Shown here in pieces: positions 12,151 through 20,361 of a stretch of 27,243 nt of DNA (the first letter of the stretch is position 1; each line of letters begins with the position of its first letter). This DNA comes from Victivallales bacterium (GTDB lineage: Bacteria; Verrucomicrobiota; Lentisphaeria; Oligosphaerales; Oligosphaeraceae), in NCBI GenBank assembly GCA_900769285.1, contig CAAGGB010000137.1:1-27243 (forward strand), given 5' to 3'. The notes under the pieces are model-generated. The model worked only from the letters and a program-made list of their open reading frames with translations, ran no database searches and was not told the origin of the DNA. Made by a program: the position numbers and the translations under genes.

Positions 12151-13647
12151 CTACTCCGCCAGGGGCTTGAATTCGACGAACTCGAAATTGAGCGTGACCT
12201 GAACTCGCGTGCCGAGTTCGGCGGCATTCTGTCCGGCGTTCTGCTGTCCGGGCGTCATCATGGCGTTGGTGTCCATGGCGGAGCGCTGGCTCTGAGCCTG
12301 GTCGTCCTTTCCGGCGAAGATGCGGAAGGCCTTGCGTGTCTTGGGGATGAGGTCCTGCTGCTGTGCGGCCATGCCGTCGGGTCCCATGCCCATGTTGGGT
12401 CCCATCATGCCGGGTGCGGCGTTGGCGGGTGCCTGCGGTCGCATGGCGGCGCCCTGGTCATCGGCGCCGCGCCGTCTTCTGCCGCCGCCCATGGCGGCGG
12501 CGTCGGGGGTTGCGCCGGCGGTGCCCTTGGCGGCGGCCTGGCTGGCGAGGAAGGCCTCGAGCTTGGCGCTGGCGGGCTCCTGAGAGGCGTTGAACATGAG
12601 TGCGGTGTCGGCGTTGAGCTGGACGGTGGCGTTCATGGAGACGATGTCGCGGAGGTAGAAGATATACTCCTCGCCGGCGTTGAGGAGATTGAGGAAGGCC
12701 TCGACGCACTCGGGCTTGCCGCTGACGGTCATGGAGACGGGCGTGGAGGTGTAGCGGTCGCCTTCGATGATTTCGAGTCCGCAGGGGAAGTCGATGGCCT
12801 CGAGCTCGGAGACCTCGGCCTTCTGGAGGTAGGCGCAGAGCGTCTTGAGGAGGAGGAACTGACGGAAGACGTTGCGGCGCTCCTTCTTGGAGTTGAGTCC
12901 GCTGGGACGGTTGAGGACATACTCCTCGAACATGAAGTACTCGGGGACAGTGAGTCCCTTGACGATCTTGCGGCGCTTCTCCTTCTGGACGTCGTACATG
13001 GTCTTTCCGGCCTCGCGCGCCTTCTCCTTCTCCTCCTCGGCCTTGCGGTCGGCCTCGGCCTTCTTGGCTTCCGCCTTTCGGGCCTCGGTGGCGGTGCGTG
13101 GTGCGGCGGCGTTTTCCTGTGCGTCGTCCTCCTCGCTCTTGAAGGTGACGCTGTTGAGCTCGATGATGGCGTTCTGGAGCCGGTTACGGGCATCGAGGAG
13201 CGAGCCCTGAGTCCAGGCGTCGTAGAGTTTGCGGTAGGGGAGGTCCTTGTAGGGGTCGACCTTGGGCTTGGCGGGGATGGGGTTGCCGTCCTCATCGAGT
13301 TCGGGCTCGTCCTTGGGCTGTGCGGCCTCGACGGCGGCGTCGTCATCGAGGTCGAGCATCATGTCGATGCCGGGAAGGAGCTGCTTGGCGGCGAGGCTGT
13401 CGTGGAATTTGGCGTATTCGAGCTTGGCCTTATGGGCTTCCCGGGTGGCCTTCTCGAGGTTTTCGGCGTCGATGCGCCGTCCGGCCTTCCGGACATCGTC
13501 GAGGACCTTGAGGTGCGCCTGCTGCTTGGCCTGGCTTTCGTCGAGCTGCTTCTTGGCGGCGAGGACGGCCATGGTCAGATAGACGACGACGCCCAGGGTG
13601 ACGATGAGGAAGAGGATGAGGCCCCAGTTCTTTTTCAGGAAATCCAT
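12151..13647 (-). CDS. PilO-like membrane-anchored protein (Amuc_1100 position)
   Basis: 498 residues from ATG 13647 (MDFLKKNWGLILFLIVTLGV). An in-frame TTG at 13692 would add a proline/serine-rich leader before the transmembrane helix and is rejected. Residues ~9-29 form the single transmembrane helix; a long coiled coil follows to about 110, then a charged helical stretch rich in Lys/Glu/Ala (about 190-215). An alpha/beta region follows (YTSTPVSMTVSGKPECVEAF; NLLNAGEEYIFYLRDIV), which resembles the ferredoxin-like PilO/GspM fold. A Gly/Met-rich stretch (APGMMGPNMGMGPDGM) precedes the C-terminal beta strand VTLNFEFVEF. Position between the PilM fusion and the 1099-like gene matches Amuc_1100, but it is longer than that protein (about 317 residues). 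The likely role is the periplasmic alignment ring of the pilus-like machine. The assignment rests on gene order and architecture. Confidence 0.8.
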   Translation of the reverse strand: MDFLKKNWGLILFLIVTLGVVVYLTMAVLAAKKQLDESQAKQQAHLKVLDDVRKAGRRIDAENLEKATREAHKAKLEYAKFHDSLAAKQLLPGIDMMLDLDDDAAVEAAQPKDEPELDEDGNPIPAKPKVDPYKDLPYRKLYDAWTQGSLLDARNRLQNAIIELNSVTFKSEEDDAQENAAAPRTATEARKAEAKKAEADRKAEEEKEKAREAGKTMYDVQKEKRRKIVKGLTVPEYFMFEEYVLNRPSGLNSKKERRNVFRQFLLLKTLCAYLQKAEVSELEAIDFPCGLEIIEGDRYTSTPVSMTVSGKPECVEAFLNLLNAGEEYIFYLRDIVSMNATVQLNADTALMFNASQEPASAKLEAFLASQAAAKGTAGATPDAAAMGGGRRRRGADDQGAAMRPQAPANAAPGMMGPNMGMGPDGMAAQQQDLIPKTRKAFRIFAGKDDQAQSQRSAMDTNAMMTPGQQNAGQNAAELGTRVQVTLNFEFVEFKPLAE

Positions 13648-13752
13648 AGGTACCGCGTTGGGATGGGGGGTGGAGGAGGGGGAGGGAGACAACGGCGCAT
13701 GGGACGCGCCTGCGTGATGGCCTGTGAGTGGGGATGGACGGTCGGCGGCGGG

Positions 13753-15906
13753 TTACCGCTGCATCATGCCTCCGGGTGCGCCCATGCCGCCGGCGGCGGA
13801 GCTGCGTACCGTGGAGACGTACTCGTTGTAGGTGGTGCGTGCGGGCTCGGCGAGCTTGACCTTGATGGAGAAGCCGCTCATCTGGTAGCGCCGTGCCTCG
13901 TTGCCCTTGAGCGGGTAGGCATAGATGAGCTCGCTCTTGAATTTCCGTCTGGGGTTGGAGGCGGCGTCGAAGAGTGGTGACTGGAGGAGGTTCATCATGA
14001 AGGCCTGGTCGGGCGTGGAGGTGATGCCCATGACCTGCACGGCCTTGGCGAACTGCTTCTGGGCGATTTGCCTGGGGGTGAGCGCGGGCTTCTCGATGGG
14101 GTTGCCGTCGGCGTCGGTCTCGGTCTCGGTCTCGGCGGAGGCGTTGGCGTCGGCCTCGGCCTCGGCGGTGGGCAGTTCGATGATGCCGGAGAAGTCGGTC
14201 CAGCAGTTCTGCTCGGGGGACCAGGAGAGCTTCTGGTTGGTGTTGGGCTTGAAGCTGAAGCCGACGATTTCGAAGCCGTAGATGGTCTTTTCGAGGGTGG
14301 AGTACTTCTCCTCGACGGTGGCGGCCATCATGCCCATGCCGCCGGCGGTGTCGGTGGGCATGCCGGAGGGTGTGGACATGCCCATGCCCATGCCCATGCC
14401 GCCCATGCTGGGGTCGGCGCCCATGCCGGCGGTGGAGGCGAGCTCCTCCTCGGTCATGGTGAGGTCGAGCTCCTCCTCGGTGTAGACGGGTCGGATGGAG
14501 GTGATGGTGAGGTAGTCGGGACGGAGAAGGGCAATCTCATGGTAGATGCCTGGGAGGAGGCACTTCTTCATGAGCTCGGCCTCGAGCTCGTCGTTCATGG
14601 CCTTGTACTTGGCGGTCTCGGCGATTTGCGCGTCGACGCTCTTGAGCTTCTCTGCGTACTGTCCGGAGCGGTTGAGGTTGGCGGAGGCCTCGTCGTAGAC
14701 GGCGGCGGCCTGCCTGATGCCGAGCTGGATGATGCCGAGGGTCATCATGACGACGGCGCCGGCGGCGAAGAAGTAGGGCTTCTTGGCGGTGAGGCGCTGC
14801 TGGCGCTGGATCTTGACGGGGACGAGGTCGATCTCGATGGGGCACTGGGTGGCGCAGCGGAGGGCGAGACCGATGGTTTCGCTGAACATGTGGGCGACCT
14901 CGGCGAGGCGCTGCTTGTCGACGTTGGGGCCGAGCTCGACGATCTGGAAGGGGTTGAAGTACTCGACAGGGATGCCGAGCTTCTCCTGGAAGAAGACGTC
15001 GCAGTAGTTGAGGATGGAGCTGCCGCCGGTGAGGTACATCTTGACGGGCTGGCTGCCGTGCTGCTGGGAGCGGTAGATGCTGATGGAGCGGGAGATTTCG
15101 CCGTGGAGGCGGGCCATGACGGAGCGGATGATCTTGGAGACGTTGGCGGCGGTCTCGGACTCGGGCTCGGCGTAGGCGCCGCCGAGGGCGACGAAGCCGT
15201 GGCGTCGCTTGAGCTCCTCGGCCTCGGGGAGTCCGATGCTGAATTCCTTGGCGATCTGCTGGGTGATGGAGTGACCGGCAGTGGGGATGTTTCGGGCGAA
15301 GAAGCGGTCGCCCTCGGCGAAGAGAAGTGAGGTGTTTCGGCCGCCGATGTTGAGGATGATGACGCACTCGTTGTCGCCGAGGCCGTTGGCGCGGGCGGCG
15401 TTGAAGCAGGCGACGGGGGCGATGTCGACGTGGATGGGGTCGCAGCCGACGGTCATGACGGCCTGGGTGAACTGCTGGGCGACCTCGTTCTTGATGACGA
15501 CGGAGAGGACGTCGATCTGGTCCATGCCCTCGGCGGCGATGAGCTGGTAGTCGTAGAGGACTTCGTTGACGGGGAAGGGGATGTTGTTGGTGGCCTCGAA
15601 TTCGGCCATCTTGCGGATGTTCTTGCGGTCGAAGTTGCCGTTGCCGAGGCGCGAGAAGCGCATGAGGGCGGACTGGCCGGAGAGTGAGACGAGGGCGCGC
15701 TTGGCGCGGAAGCCGCCCTCGGCGAGCATCTGCCGAAGGAGTCCGGCGACGACGTTCATGCGGGTTCCCTCGGAGAGCTCCTCCTCGTACTCGCGGTAGG
15801 CGAACTGCGCGAGCGCGATGGAGCCGGTGCGTCCGATGTCGAACTCGCACAGCTTGATGCTGGTGGCTCCGATGTCAATAGCCAGTACTTTCTCTTCTTT
15901 CGCCAT
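13753..15906 (-). CDS. pilM: PilM actin-like protein fused to a PilN-like membrane segment (Amuc_1101 position)
   Basis: 717 residues, about twice the ~350 of a stand-alone PilM. Residues 1-~375 form the actin-like PilM/FtsA-type ATP-binding fold: VLAIDIGATSIKLCEF at the start (phosphate loop 1), LNIGGRNTSLLF (phosphate loop 2) and MYLTGGSSIL (adenosine site), with QCPIEIDLVPVKIQ leading out of the domain. A single transmembrane helix follows (about 384-403, FFAAGAVVMMTLGIIQLGI), then a coiled coil (~405-450) and a fold resembling PilN (LLRPDYLTITSIRPVY). A Gly/Met run (SMGGMGMGMGMSTPSGM) and an acidic Ala/Glu/Thr stretch interrupt the C-terminal half, and the end is again Gly/Met-rich (GGMGAPGGMMQR). 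Family knowledge: PilM normally binds the cytoplasmic tail of PilN, so the fusion joins partners. It is preceded by the Amuc_1102-like gene (81-base gap) and followed by the PilO-like gene (105 bases). Confidence 0.93.
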   Translation of the reverse strand: MAKEEKVLAIDIGATSIKLCEFDIGRTGSIALAQFAYREYEEELSEGTRMNVVAGLLRQMLAEGGFRAKRALVSLSGQSALMRFSRLGNGNFDRKNIRKMAEFEATNNIPFPVNEVLYDYQLIAAEGMDQIDVLSVVIKNEVAQQFTQAVMTVGCDPIHVDIAPVACFNAARANGLGDNECVIILNIGGRNTSLLFAEGDRFFARNIPTAGHSITQQIAKEFSIGLPEAEELKRRHGFVALGGAYAEPESETAANVSKIIRSVMARLHGEISRSISIYRSQQHGSQPVKMYLTGGSSILNYCDVFFQEKLGIPVEYFNPFQIVELGPNVDKQRLAEVAHMFSETIGLALRCATQCPIEIDLVPVKIQRQQRLTAKKPYFFAAGAVVMMTLGIIQLGIRQAAAVYDEASANLNRSGQYAEKLKSVDAQIAETAKYKAMNDELEAELMKKCLLPGIYHEIALLRPDYLTITSIRPVYTEEELDLTMTEEELASTAGMGADPSMGGMGMGMGMSTPSGMPTDTAGGMGMMAATVEEKYSTLEKTIYGFEIVGFSFKPNTNQKLSWSPEQNCWTDFSGIIELPTAEAEADANASAETETETDADGNPIEKPALTPRQIAQKQFAKAVQVMGITSTPDQAFMMNLLQSPLFDAASNPRRKFKSELIYAYPLKGNEARRYQMSGFSIKVKLAEPARTTYNEYVSTVRSSAAGGMGAPGGMMQR

Positions 15907-15987
15907 TATGCCAATGCCCTGGTGGTGGTGTCGTGTCGTTCGCTAGCTGGAGGTCTGGGGGGCGTGTGTAAGACGCTGAGCGCCCGC

Positions 15988-16614
15988 CTATTCGGCGGCC
16001 TTCTCGCACTCGTAGGAATCGTAGTCGATGACGGCGAAGGGCGAGCGGTTCTTGGGGATGAGGTAGCGCTGCCCGCGCTCGCGGTCGCTGTCCTTGGTGT
16101 ACCATCTGCCGAAGGGCTTGTGCTTGGCGATGGTGGAGTCGTAGGAGGCGACGCGCTGTCCATCGATGCGCATTTCGCAGTAGATGGAGTAGGAGCCTGG
16201 GGAGAAGCGTCCGCCGGAGCCCATGAAGCGGCGCATGAATTTGGGCTTGAGGTAGATGCAGGCCTTTCTGGCGGTGCCCTCCTCGATGTCCTCGTAGACG
16301 GTCTCAAGGGAGAGGAGCCGGGCCTTGCCGTCGCGGTCGGTGGCGAGGACCTTCCAGACGACCTCGAGCTGGTCAAGCCAGCCGTCCTTGTTGCCGGCGC
16401 TCTTGAGGTCGAATTTGACGACGAACTGCCCCCAGAAGTCCTTGGGGGAGTCCTTGGAGGCCTTGAAGTCGGGCGAGCGGACGCTTTCGCCCTTGAGGGA
16501 GGTGATGTTGATTTCGGCGCGGGGGCGCTTCTGGGCGATGGCGGTGGCGGGCGTCATCAGGGCGGCCAGCAGCAGACAGCAGAGCAGCAACAGCGACAGA
16601 CGGTGTGTTCTCAT
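15988..16614 (-). CDS. Secreted/periplasmic protein in the Amuc_1102 position
   Basis: 208 residues from ATG 16614, preceded by GGGGAG eight bases upstream; an in-frame TTG at 16620 is less likely. The N-terminus is a strong signal peptide (MRTHRLSLLLLCCLLLAALM, cleavage after AIAQ or nearby). The mature part is beta-rich and unrecognised by sequence alone: RAEINITSLKG, DFWGQFVVKFDLKS, WLDQLEVVWKVLA, CIYLKPKFMRRFM and SPGSYSIYCEMRIDG. Amuc_1102, the gene in this position in Akkermansia, has been reported to have an immunoglobulin-like fold and a link to type IV pili; I recall that from the literature and did not derive it here. As first gene of the operon, directly behind a terminator/promoter region, it probably encodes a soluble accessory or assembly subunit. 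Confidence 0.75.
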   Translation of the reverse strand: MRTHRLSLLLLCCLLLAALMTPATAIAQKRPRAEINITSLKGESVRSPDFKASKDSPKDFWGQFVVKFDLKSAGNKDGWLDQLEVVWKVLATDRDGKARLLSLETVYEDIEEGTARKACIYLKPKFMRRFMGSGGRFSPGSYSIYCEMRIDGQRVASYDSTIAKHKPFGRWYTKDSDRERGQRYLIPKNRSPFAVIDYDSYECEKAAE

Positions 16615-16742
16615 GAGCAAATCTCCCCGATGTTCATATGGTTCAAGGTCACAACGTTCCCGGCAGTCCGGTTTGTCGGACGCAGAGGCGTCAACGGCAG
16701 CGGGCCACCAGCCCAGAGGGAATTTTCGGCAGCATACGTGAT

Positions 16743-16770
16743 ACCATACGCCATGACCCCATCAAATCAA
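16743..16770 (-). promoter_or_regulatory. Candidate promoter of the secretin/PilM operon
   Basis: On the minus strand TTGATT (16770-16765) is followed after 16 bases by TATGGT (16748-16743), directly downstream of the strong terminator at 16781-16814 and about 130 bases before the ATG at 16614. Position is good; the -10 match is moderate. Confidence 0.35.
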
Positions 16771-16780
16771 GTATGCCGAC

Positions 16781-16814
16781 AAAAAAAAGACGGGCGAGAC
16801 ACCGTCTGCCCGCC
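16781..16814 (-). terminator. Rho-independent terminator separating the jag and pilus-like operons
   Basis: The minus strand reads GGCGGGC, AGAC, GGT, GTCT, C, GCCCGTC and then eight T residues (16788-16781). The outer 7-bp stem contains one G-U pair and the inner 4-bp AGAC/GTCT stem is separated by one bulged C. It lies about 300 bases past the jag stop, after the hairpin array. Confidence 0.88.
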
Positions 16815-16857
16815 AATATTTCAGCGTTTCATCCGTAAGGGGTGCCGGCGCTCGGCG

Positions 16858-16997
16858 TTCTAGAGGCTCTAGAAGATGCCGCCTCGCTTCGCTCGGCGGA
16901 ATTCGGTCGCGCCGCTGACGCGGCGCTGGCGCGGGCTCCGCCCGCTTCCATGACCGACGGCGAGGACGCCGTCGGTACCTCCCGCGCTTCCGCGCGG
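16858..16997. repeat. Hairpin array with adjoining TCTAGA element
   Basis: Perfect or near-perfect stems follow one another: TTCTAGAG/CTCTAGAA (16858-16874); CCGCC/GGCGG (16879-16899) around TCGCTTCGCTC; GCGCCGC/GCGGCGC (16909-16926) with loop TGAC; GCGGGC/GCCCGC (16931-16945) with loop TCC; ACCGACGGCG/CGCCGTCGGT (16953-16976) with loop AGGA; and CCGCGC/GCGCGG (16982-16997) with loop TTCC. The fifth stem matches that at 6114-6136. Part of the array (TCTAGAG followed by GCTCGGCGGAATTC) is shared with 20754-20845. Confidence 0.8.
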
Positions 16998-17109
16998 AGA
17001 ACTTCCAGCACAGCGGTCGGGGGCTTCAGGCAGGCCGCAGCGCAGCGCTTTTCTGCCGCCTCGCAGCGCTTTTGGGGGATGCGGGGCGGCAGCGCCTTCT
17101 TTTCCTACT

Positions 17110-17649
17110 CTACTCGGCGTCGGCGGGTGCGGGCGCGGGGCTGATCATGCGGATGGTGATGCGCTTGCAGCCGTTCTCGTCGGCCTCGGGCTCGGAGATG
17201 GTCTCGACGGCGGGGTCGTTGCGGAGGGTGAGGTGGATGATGCGTCGTTCGGCGGGGCGGAAGGGTCCGATGACCTTGGGCTCGCCCCAGTACTTGACCT
17301 CCTTGGCCATGTCGAGTGCCATGGCCTCGAGGCGCTGGGCCTCCTCCTTCTGGAGGCGTCCGTGGCGTTCGGGTGACTTGTGGGGGACGCTGTAGCCGTC
17401 GACCTCGATGACGACCCAGGGTGTGTTCTCCTCGTCGAGCTGATGGCGGCGGAGGATGCGGTTGAGGACGAGCTCGAGGGACTCGAGGTTCTGTCCCTTG
17501 CGTCCGATGAGGCGTCCGGCCTGCTCGGACTTGAGGTCGAGCTTGGGTTCGGGTGCGTCGGTGATGATGGTGACGTCGGCGGTGGTGCCGAGTCGTGAGA
17601 GCATGTCGGTCAGGATATCCCTGGCGTTCTCGAGCAGGTTTTCGTTCAT
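17110..17649 (-). CDS. jag: KH/R3H RNA-binding protein (Jag/KhpB family), short form
   Basis: 179 residues. Family knowledge: Jag/KhpB proteins bind RNA and are encoded beside yidC in many bacteria. The type II KH domain carries its GxxG loop in RLIGRKGQNLESLE (residues 46-59). An R3H domain follows, with its RxxxH signature at Arg135-His139 in GPFRPAERRIIHLTLRND. The N-terminal Jag_N domain found in longer members is absent; translation begins almost directly with the KH region. A Pro/Ala-rich tail ends the protein. ATG 17649 is preceded by GAGGAG about 12 bases upstream. It is the last gene of the rpmH-rnpA-yidD-yidC-jag group, 76 bases after yidC. Confidence 0.93.
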   Translation of the reverse strand: MNENLLENARDILTDMLSRLGTTADVTIITDAPEPKLDLKSEQAGRLIGRKGQNLESLELVLNRILRRHQLDEENTPWVVIEVDGYSVPHKSPERHGRLQKEEAQRLEAMALDMAKEVKYWGEPKVIGPFRPAERRIIHLTLRNDPAVETISEPEADENGCKRITIRMISPAPAPADAE

Positions 17650-17725
17650 GTATGTGCTGGCTCCTCAGCGTGTTGGACGTGGGTGGAGGGGGGAAAGGGG
17701 CGTATGTGTGTGGGTGGGGGGGGAG

Positions 17726-19636
17726 TTAGGCCTTTGAGGGCTTGAGGGCGGCGGAGGCGGAGGTCTGTCCGCCCTTGGCGTCGAGGCGTCGGATGACCCA
17801 GAACTGGAGCATGGAGAGCAGTTGGTTGACGGTCATGTAGAGGGTGAGTCCGGAGGGCTGGGTGTAGAGGAAGTAGGTGAAGGCGATGGACATGAACATC
17901 ATCATGCGCTTCTGGCTGGGGTCCCCGGAGGGGGTGATGGCCTGCTGCCAGAGCATGGTGGCGACCATGATGAGTGCCATGGGGTTGAAGCCGAGCTCGC
18001 CGAAGGCGGGGATGGGGATGGTGAAGATGGAGTCGGGGAGGGAGAGGTCGGAGGCCCAGAGGAAGCTGGCCTGGCGGAGCTCGATGGTTCCGCGGAAGGT
18101 GTTGAAGAGGGCGAAGAAGATGGGTATCTGGATGATCATGGGGAGGCATCCGCCGAGTTGGGAGACGTTGTTCTCCTTGAAGAGCTGCTGCTGTCGGCGG
18201 TACATCTCCTGCGGGTCGGACTTGTACTTCTCGCGGAGTGCCTTGAGCTGCGGCTGGATTTCCTGCATGCGCTTCATGGAGCGCGAGCTCTTGATGGAGA
18301 GCGGCCAGAGGACGAGCTTGACGATGACGGTGAGGAGGATGAGGGCGAAGCCGAGGGCCCAGGGTCCGGGGATGAAGCGGCTCATCCAGAGCATGGCGTT
18401 GAGGAAGGCCTTGCTGAGGGAGCCCATCCAGGCGGCGGAGCCGAAGAAGAAGCGGTCGACGCCGAGCATACCCTCCAGTCCGATGTGCTTGTCGGCGAGC
18501 ATGTTGAGGTCCATGGGGCCGGCGAAGCCGGTGAATTCGAGCGTCTGGTCGCCATGGGCGCGGAGGGTGAGCTGTGGGAGCTCGACGCGTGCGCGGAAGC
18601 GGCGGTTGCGGTCATTCTCCTCGACCTCGGGCATGCTGGGGCAGGAGCTGGCCTCGAGGGAGGGGAAGAGCTGGCGGGCGTCGTTGCTGCGGACGCCCTG
18701 CATGAAGTAGCGTGTGTGGACGCTGGCCCAGACGATGTCGCGGGCGCCCTTGAGGCTTTCGCGGGCCTCCTCGCGCTGCTTGGGCGTGGCGTTGGGGTCG
18801 GCGATGACGGCGAGCGCCTTGGCGTTGTCGTCGAGCTTGCCGCCGGTGATGGTGTCGCAGTGGTTGTCGTCGGCGGGCGGCTGCATGAAGGCGACGCCAC
18901 CGTAGCCGAGCTCGCCGGGGCCGGCCATCATGGGCGAGAGGGCGCCGACGTCGAGCATCATGGGCTCGAGGGCGATGTCATGGTCGGAGAGGTTACGGAA
19001 GGAGACGGTGTAGAGGAGCTCGTAGCTGCCCTGTTCGGGGAGTGCCCAGGTCTGGGTCATGGCGACGCGTCCGTCGGCGCTGAGGCGGGTGGCGGTGACG
19101 GCGGTGTCGGTGACGGCGACGTCGCTGTCCTGCAGGGGTCGCCAGGCGGGGCGTCCGGAGGCGTTGCCGATGGCGAGGAAGGGGTAGTCGTAGTGTCCGA
19201 GGACGACATTGCCGTCGGGGACGCCCTTGACGGGCTGGCGGCGATAGGCGAGCATCTCGGTGGCGACGACGCCGACGGCGGGGTCGATGGTGAAGACGGC
19301 CTCGTCCTTTCGGGTGAGCGTGACGGTCTGTCGGGCGGACTTGGCGCGTGCGGCTCCGGCGATGGGGAGGTCGGGGTCGGCTGGTGCCTGTTCGGCGGGC
19401 TGTGTCACGGGCTTGGCGGCATCGGCGGCGGGGGCGGCGCTGGCGGGCTGGTCGGCGGAGACGACGAGTGGCGCGTCGGCGGGCGCGGAGGGCGCGGCCT
19501 GTGCGAGGAGCTCGGCCTCGTGCTGGAGGCGCTGCTGGTTCTCGTAGTTGCGCTGCTGCATCCGCATGAACAGCAGTATCATGATGCCGATGCAGGTGAT
19601 AATGCCGATGATGCTGGTTTTGTCAAGGTTCTTCAA
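17726..19636 (-). CDS. yidC: Membrane protein insertase YidC/Oxa1
   Basis: 636 residues, the long Gram-negative form. It inserts and folds inner-membrane proteins, alone or with SecYEG. Residues ~8-24 are the first transmembrane helix (IIGIITCIGIMILLFM); an Ala/Pro-rich linker and the large periplasmic P1 domain (about 90-385) follow. The conserved core begins near WMGSLSKAFLNAML, with the groove helix ALGFALILLTVIVKLVLWPL, cytoplasmic SIKSSRSMKRMQEIQPQLKA, and later GGCLPMIIQIPIFFALFNTF and QPSGLTLYMTVNQLLSMLQF. The start is TTG at 19636, preceded by GAGG eight bases upstream. It overlaps the yidD stop as TTGA, so the two are probably translationally coupled. Confidence 0.97.
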   Translation of the reverse strand: MKNLDKTSIIGIITCIGIMILLFMRMQQRNYENQQRLQHEAELLAQAAPSAPADAPLVVSADQPASAAPAADAAKPVTQPAEQAPADPDLPIAGAARAKSARQTVTLTRKDEAVFTIDPAVGVVATEMLAYRRQPVKGVPDGNVVLGHYDYPFLAIGNASGRPAWRPLQDSDVAVTDTAVTATRLSADGRVAMTQTWALPEQGSYELLYTVSFRNLSDHDIALEPMMLDVGALSPMMAGPGELGYGGVAFMQPPADDNHCDTITGGKLDDNAKALAVIADPNATPKQREEARESLKGARDIVWASVHTRYFMQGVRSNDARQLFPSLEASSCPSMPEVEENDRNRRFRARVELPQLTLRAHGDQTLEFTGFAGPMDLNMLADKHIGLEGMLGVDRFFFGSAAWMGSLSKAFLNAMLWMSRFIPGPWALGFALILLTVIVKLVLWPLSIKSSRSMKRMQEIQPQLKALREKYKSDPQEMYRRQQQLFKENNVSQLGGCLPMIIQIPIFFALFNTFRGTIELRQASFLWASDLSLPDSIFTIPIPAFGELGFNPMALIMVATMLWQQAITPSGDPSQKRMMMFMSIAFTYFLYTQPSGLTLYMTVNQLLSMLQFWVIRRLDAKGGQTSASAALKPSKA

Positions 19637-19890
19637 CTCTCTTTCCTCTTCTTTTCAGGAACCGGGTCATAGAGGCAGCCACGGTAGAATGGCTGGCATT
19701 TCAGGAGGCGGAGCAGGGTCAGCCAGGAGCCTCTGAGCAGTCCGAAGCGCTGCAGGGCGACGAGGGCATAGGCGGAGCAAGTCGGCGTGAAGCGGCAGCA
19801 GCCACCGCCCTTGAGGGGCGAGAGGCAGGTCCGGTAGAGCCTGACGAGCAGGATGGCGGCCTGGACTGGCCACTGGTTCAGCGGGAGCAC
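19633..19890 (-). CDS. yidD: Membrane protein insertion efficiency factor YidD
   Basis: 85 residues from GTG 19890, preceded by GGAGG inside the end of rnpA. The family signature is clear: amphipathic N-terminal helix (QAAILLVRLYRTCLSP), then KGGGCCRFTPTCSAYALVAL with its cysteines, and LLRLLKCQPFYRGCLYDPVP. YidD works at the inner membrane beside YidC. The gene overlaps the rnpA end by 13 bases and the yidC start by 4 (TTGA), giving a closely coupled rnpA-yidD-yidC unit. The charged tail KKRKES follows the family core. Confidence 0.95.
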   Translation of the reverse strand: MLPLNQWPVQAAILLVRLYRTCLSPLKGGGCCRFTPTCSAYALVALQRFGLLRGSWLTLLRLLKCQPFYRGCLYDPVPEKKRKES

Positions 19891-20306
19891 ACGGACGGCT
19901 CCCCTCCGTCGCCGTCCGCGGGGGGCGGCAGTCCGGCTCGTTCGGCGAGGTGCGGCAGCTCCTGGAGGAGGTCGGCCAGCTTGGCGTCCTTGAGTCGCTG
20001 TCTGGGGATGAAGAGCAGCCAGACGGGCGGGAGGCTCGGGTACCAGCGGCGGAAGACCTCGCGGAAGAGTCGTCGTGCGCGGTTGCGCTCGACGGCGAGG
20101 AGGCTGAACTTGCGTGAAATTAAAAACGCCACCCTACGGGTTCCGTCAGGCGGCGACTTGAGCACAATGAGCACGAGGCGTCGGCCAGCGGCCTTGCAGC
20201 CCCGTTCCCGCATCACGTCCAGTTGCCAGCGGTTTCGGAGGCGGGCGTCACGCCCGAAGGCCGTTCCCGGCGGGGTGGGTACGGCGTCGTTCCCTGCGTC
20301 ATCCAT
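19878..20306 (-). CDS. rnpA: Ribonuclease P protein component
   Basis: 142 residues from ATG 20306 (MDDAGNDAVPTPPGTAFGRD). A TTG at 20351 would add 15 residues; neither start has a clear ribosome binding site, so the start is uncertain. The protein assists the RNase P RNA in removing 5' leaders from tRNA precursors. Recognisable elements are GRDARLRNRWQLDVM (substrate-binding start), RRLVLIVLKSP, RRVAFLISRKFSLLAVERNRARRLFREVF with the RNR signature, and LLFIPRQRLKDAKLADLLQEL. The last 20 residues are a Pro/Gly-rich tail. It follows rpmH at a distance of 117 bases, which contains a large inverted repeat. Confidence 0.94.
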   Translation of the reverse strand: MDDAGNDAVPTPPGTAFGRDARLRNRWQLDVMRERGCKAAGRRLVLIVLKSPPDGTRRVAFLISRKFSLLAVERNRARRLFREVFRRWYPSLPPVWLLFIPRQRLKDAKLADLLQELPHLAERAGLPPPADGDGGEPSVCSR

Positions 20307-20361
20307 GATAGGTGGCCGTGCTAGCTGGGTCTCTGTTGAGTGAGTGGTCAAGACACTGCGC

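Larger units (their letters stand above)
16621..17109. other. Intergenic region between jag and the pilus-like operon
   Basis: These 489 bases hold no supported gene. From the jag side they contain a direct repeat (CGCAGCGCTTTT at 17041-17052 and 17062-17073), the hairpin array at 16879-16997, a two-unit TTCTAGAGG/CTCTAGAAG element at 16858-16875, the terminator at 16781-16814 and the candidate promoter. A 60-codon minus ORF (16829-17011) and a 100-codon plus ORF (16842-17144) only read through the hairpins. Confidence 0.7.

Noticed and set aside
13648..13692. TTG start that would add 15 residues to the PilO-like protein
   Set aside because: The extension is Pro/Ser-rich with no ribosome binding site, while ATG 13647 directly precedes a standard cytoplasmic stub and transmembrane helix.
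16829..17144. Small ORFs in the gap after jag (60 codons minus, 100 codons plus)
   Set aside because: They read straight through the stacked hairpins, have no convincing ribosome binding site and give low-complexity Ala/Arg/Ser sequence.
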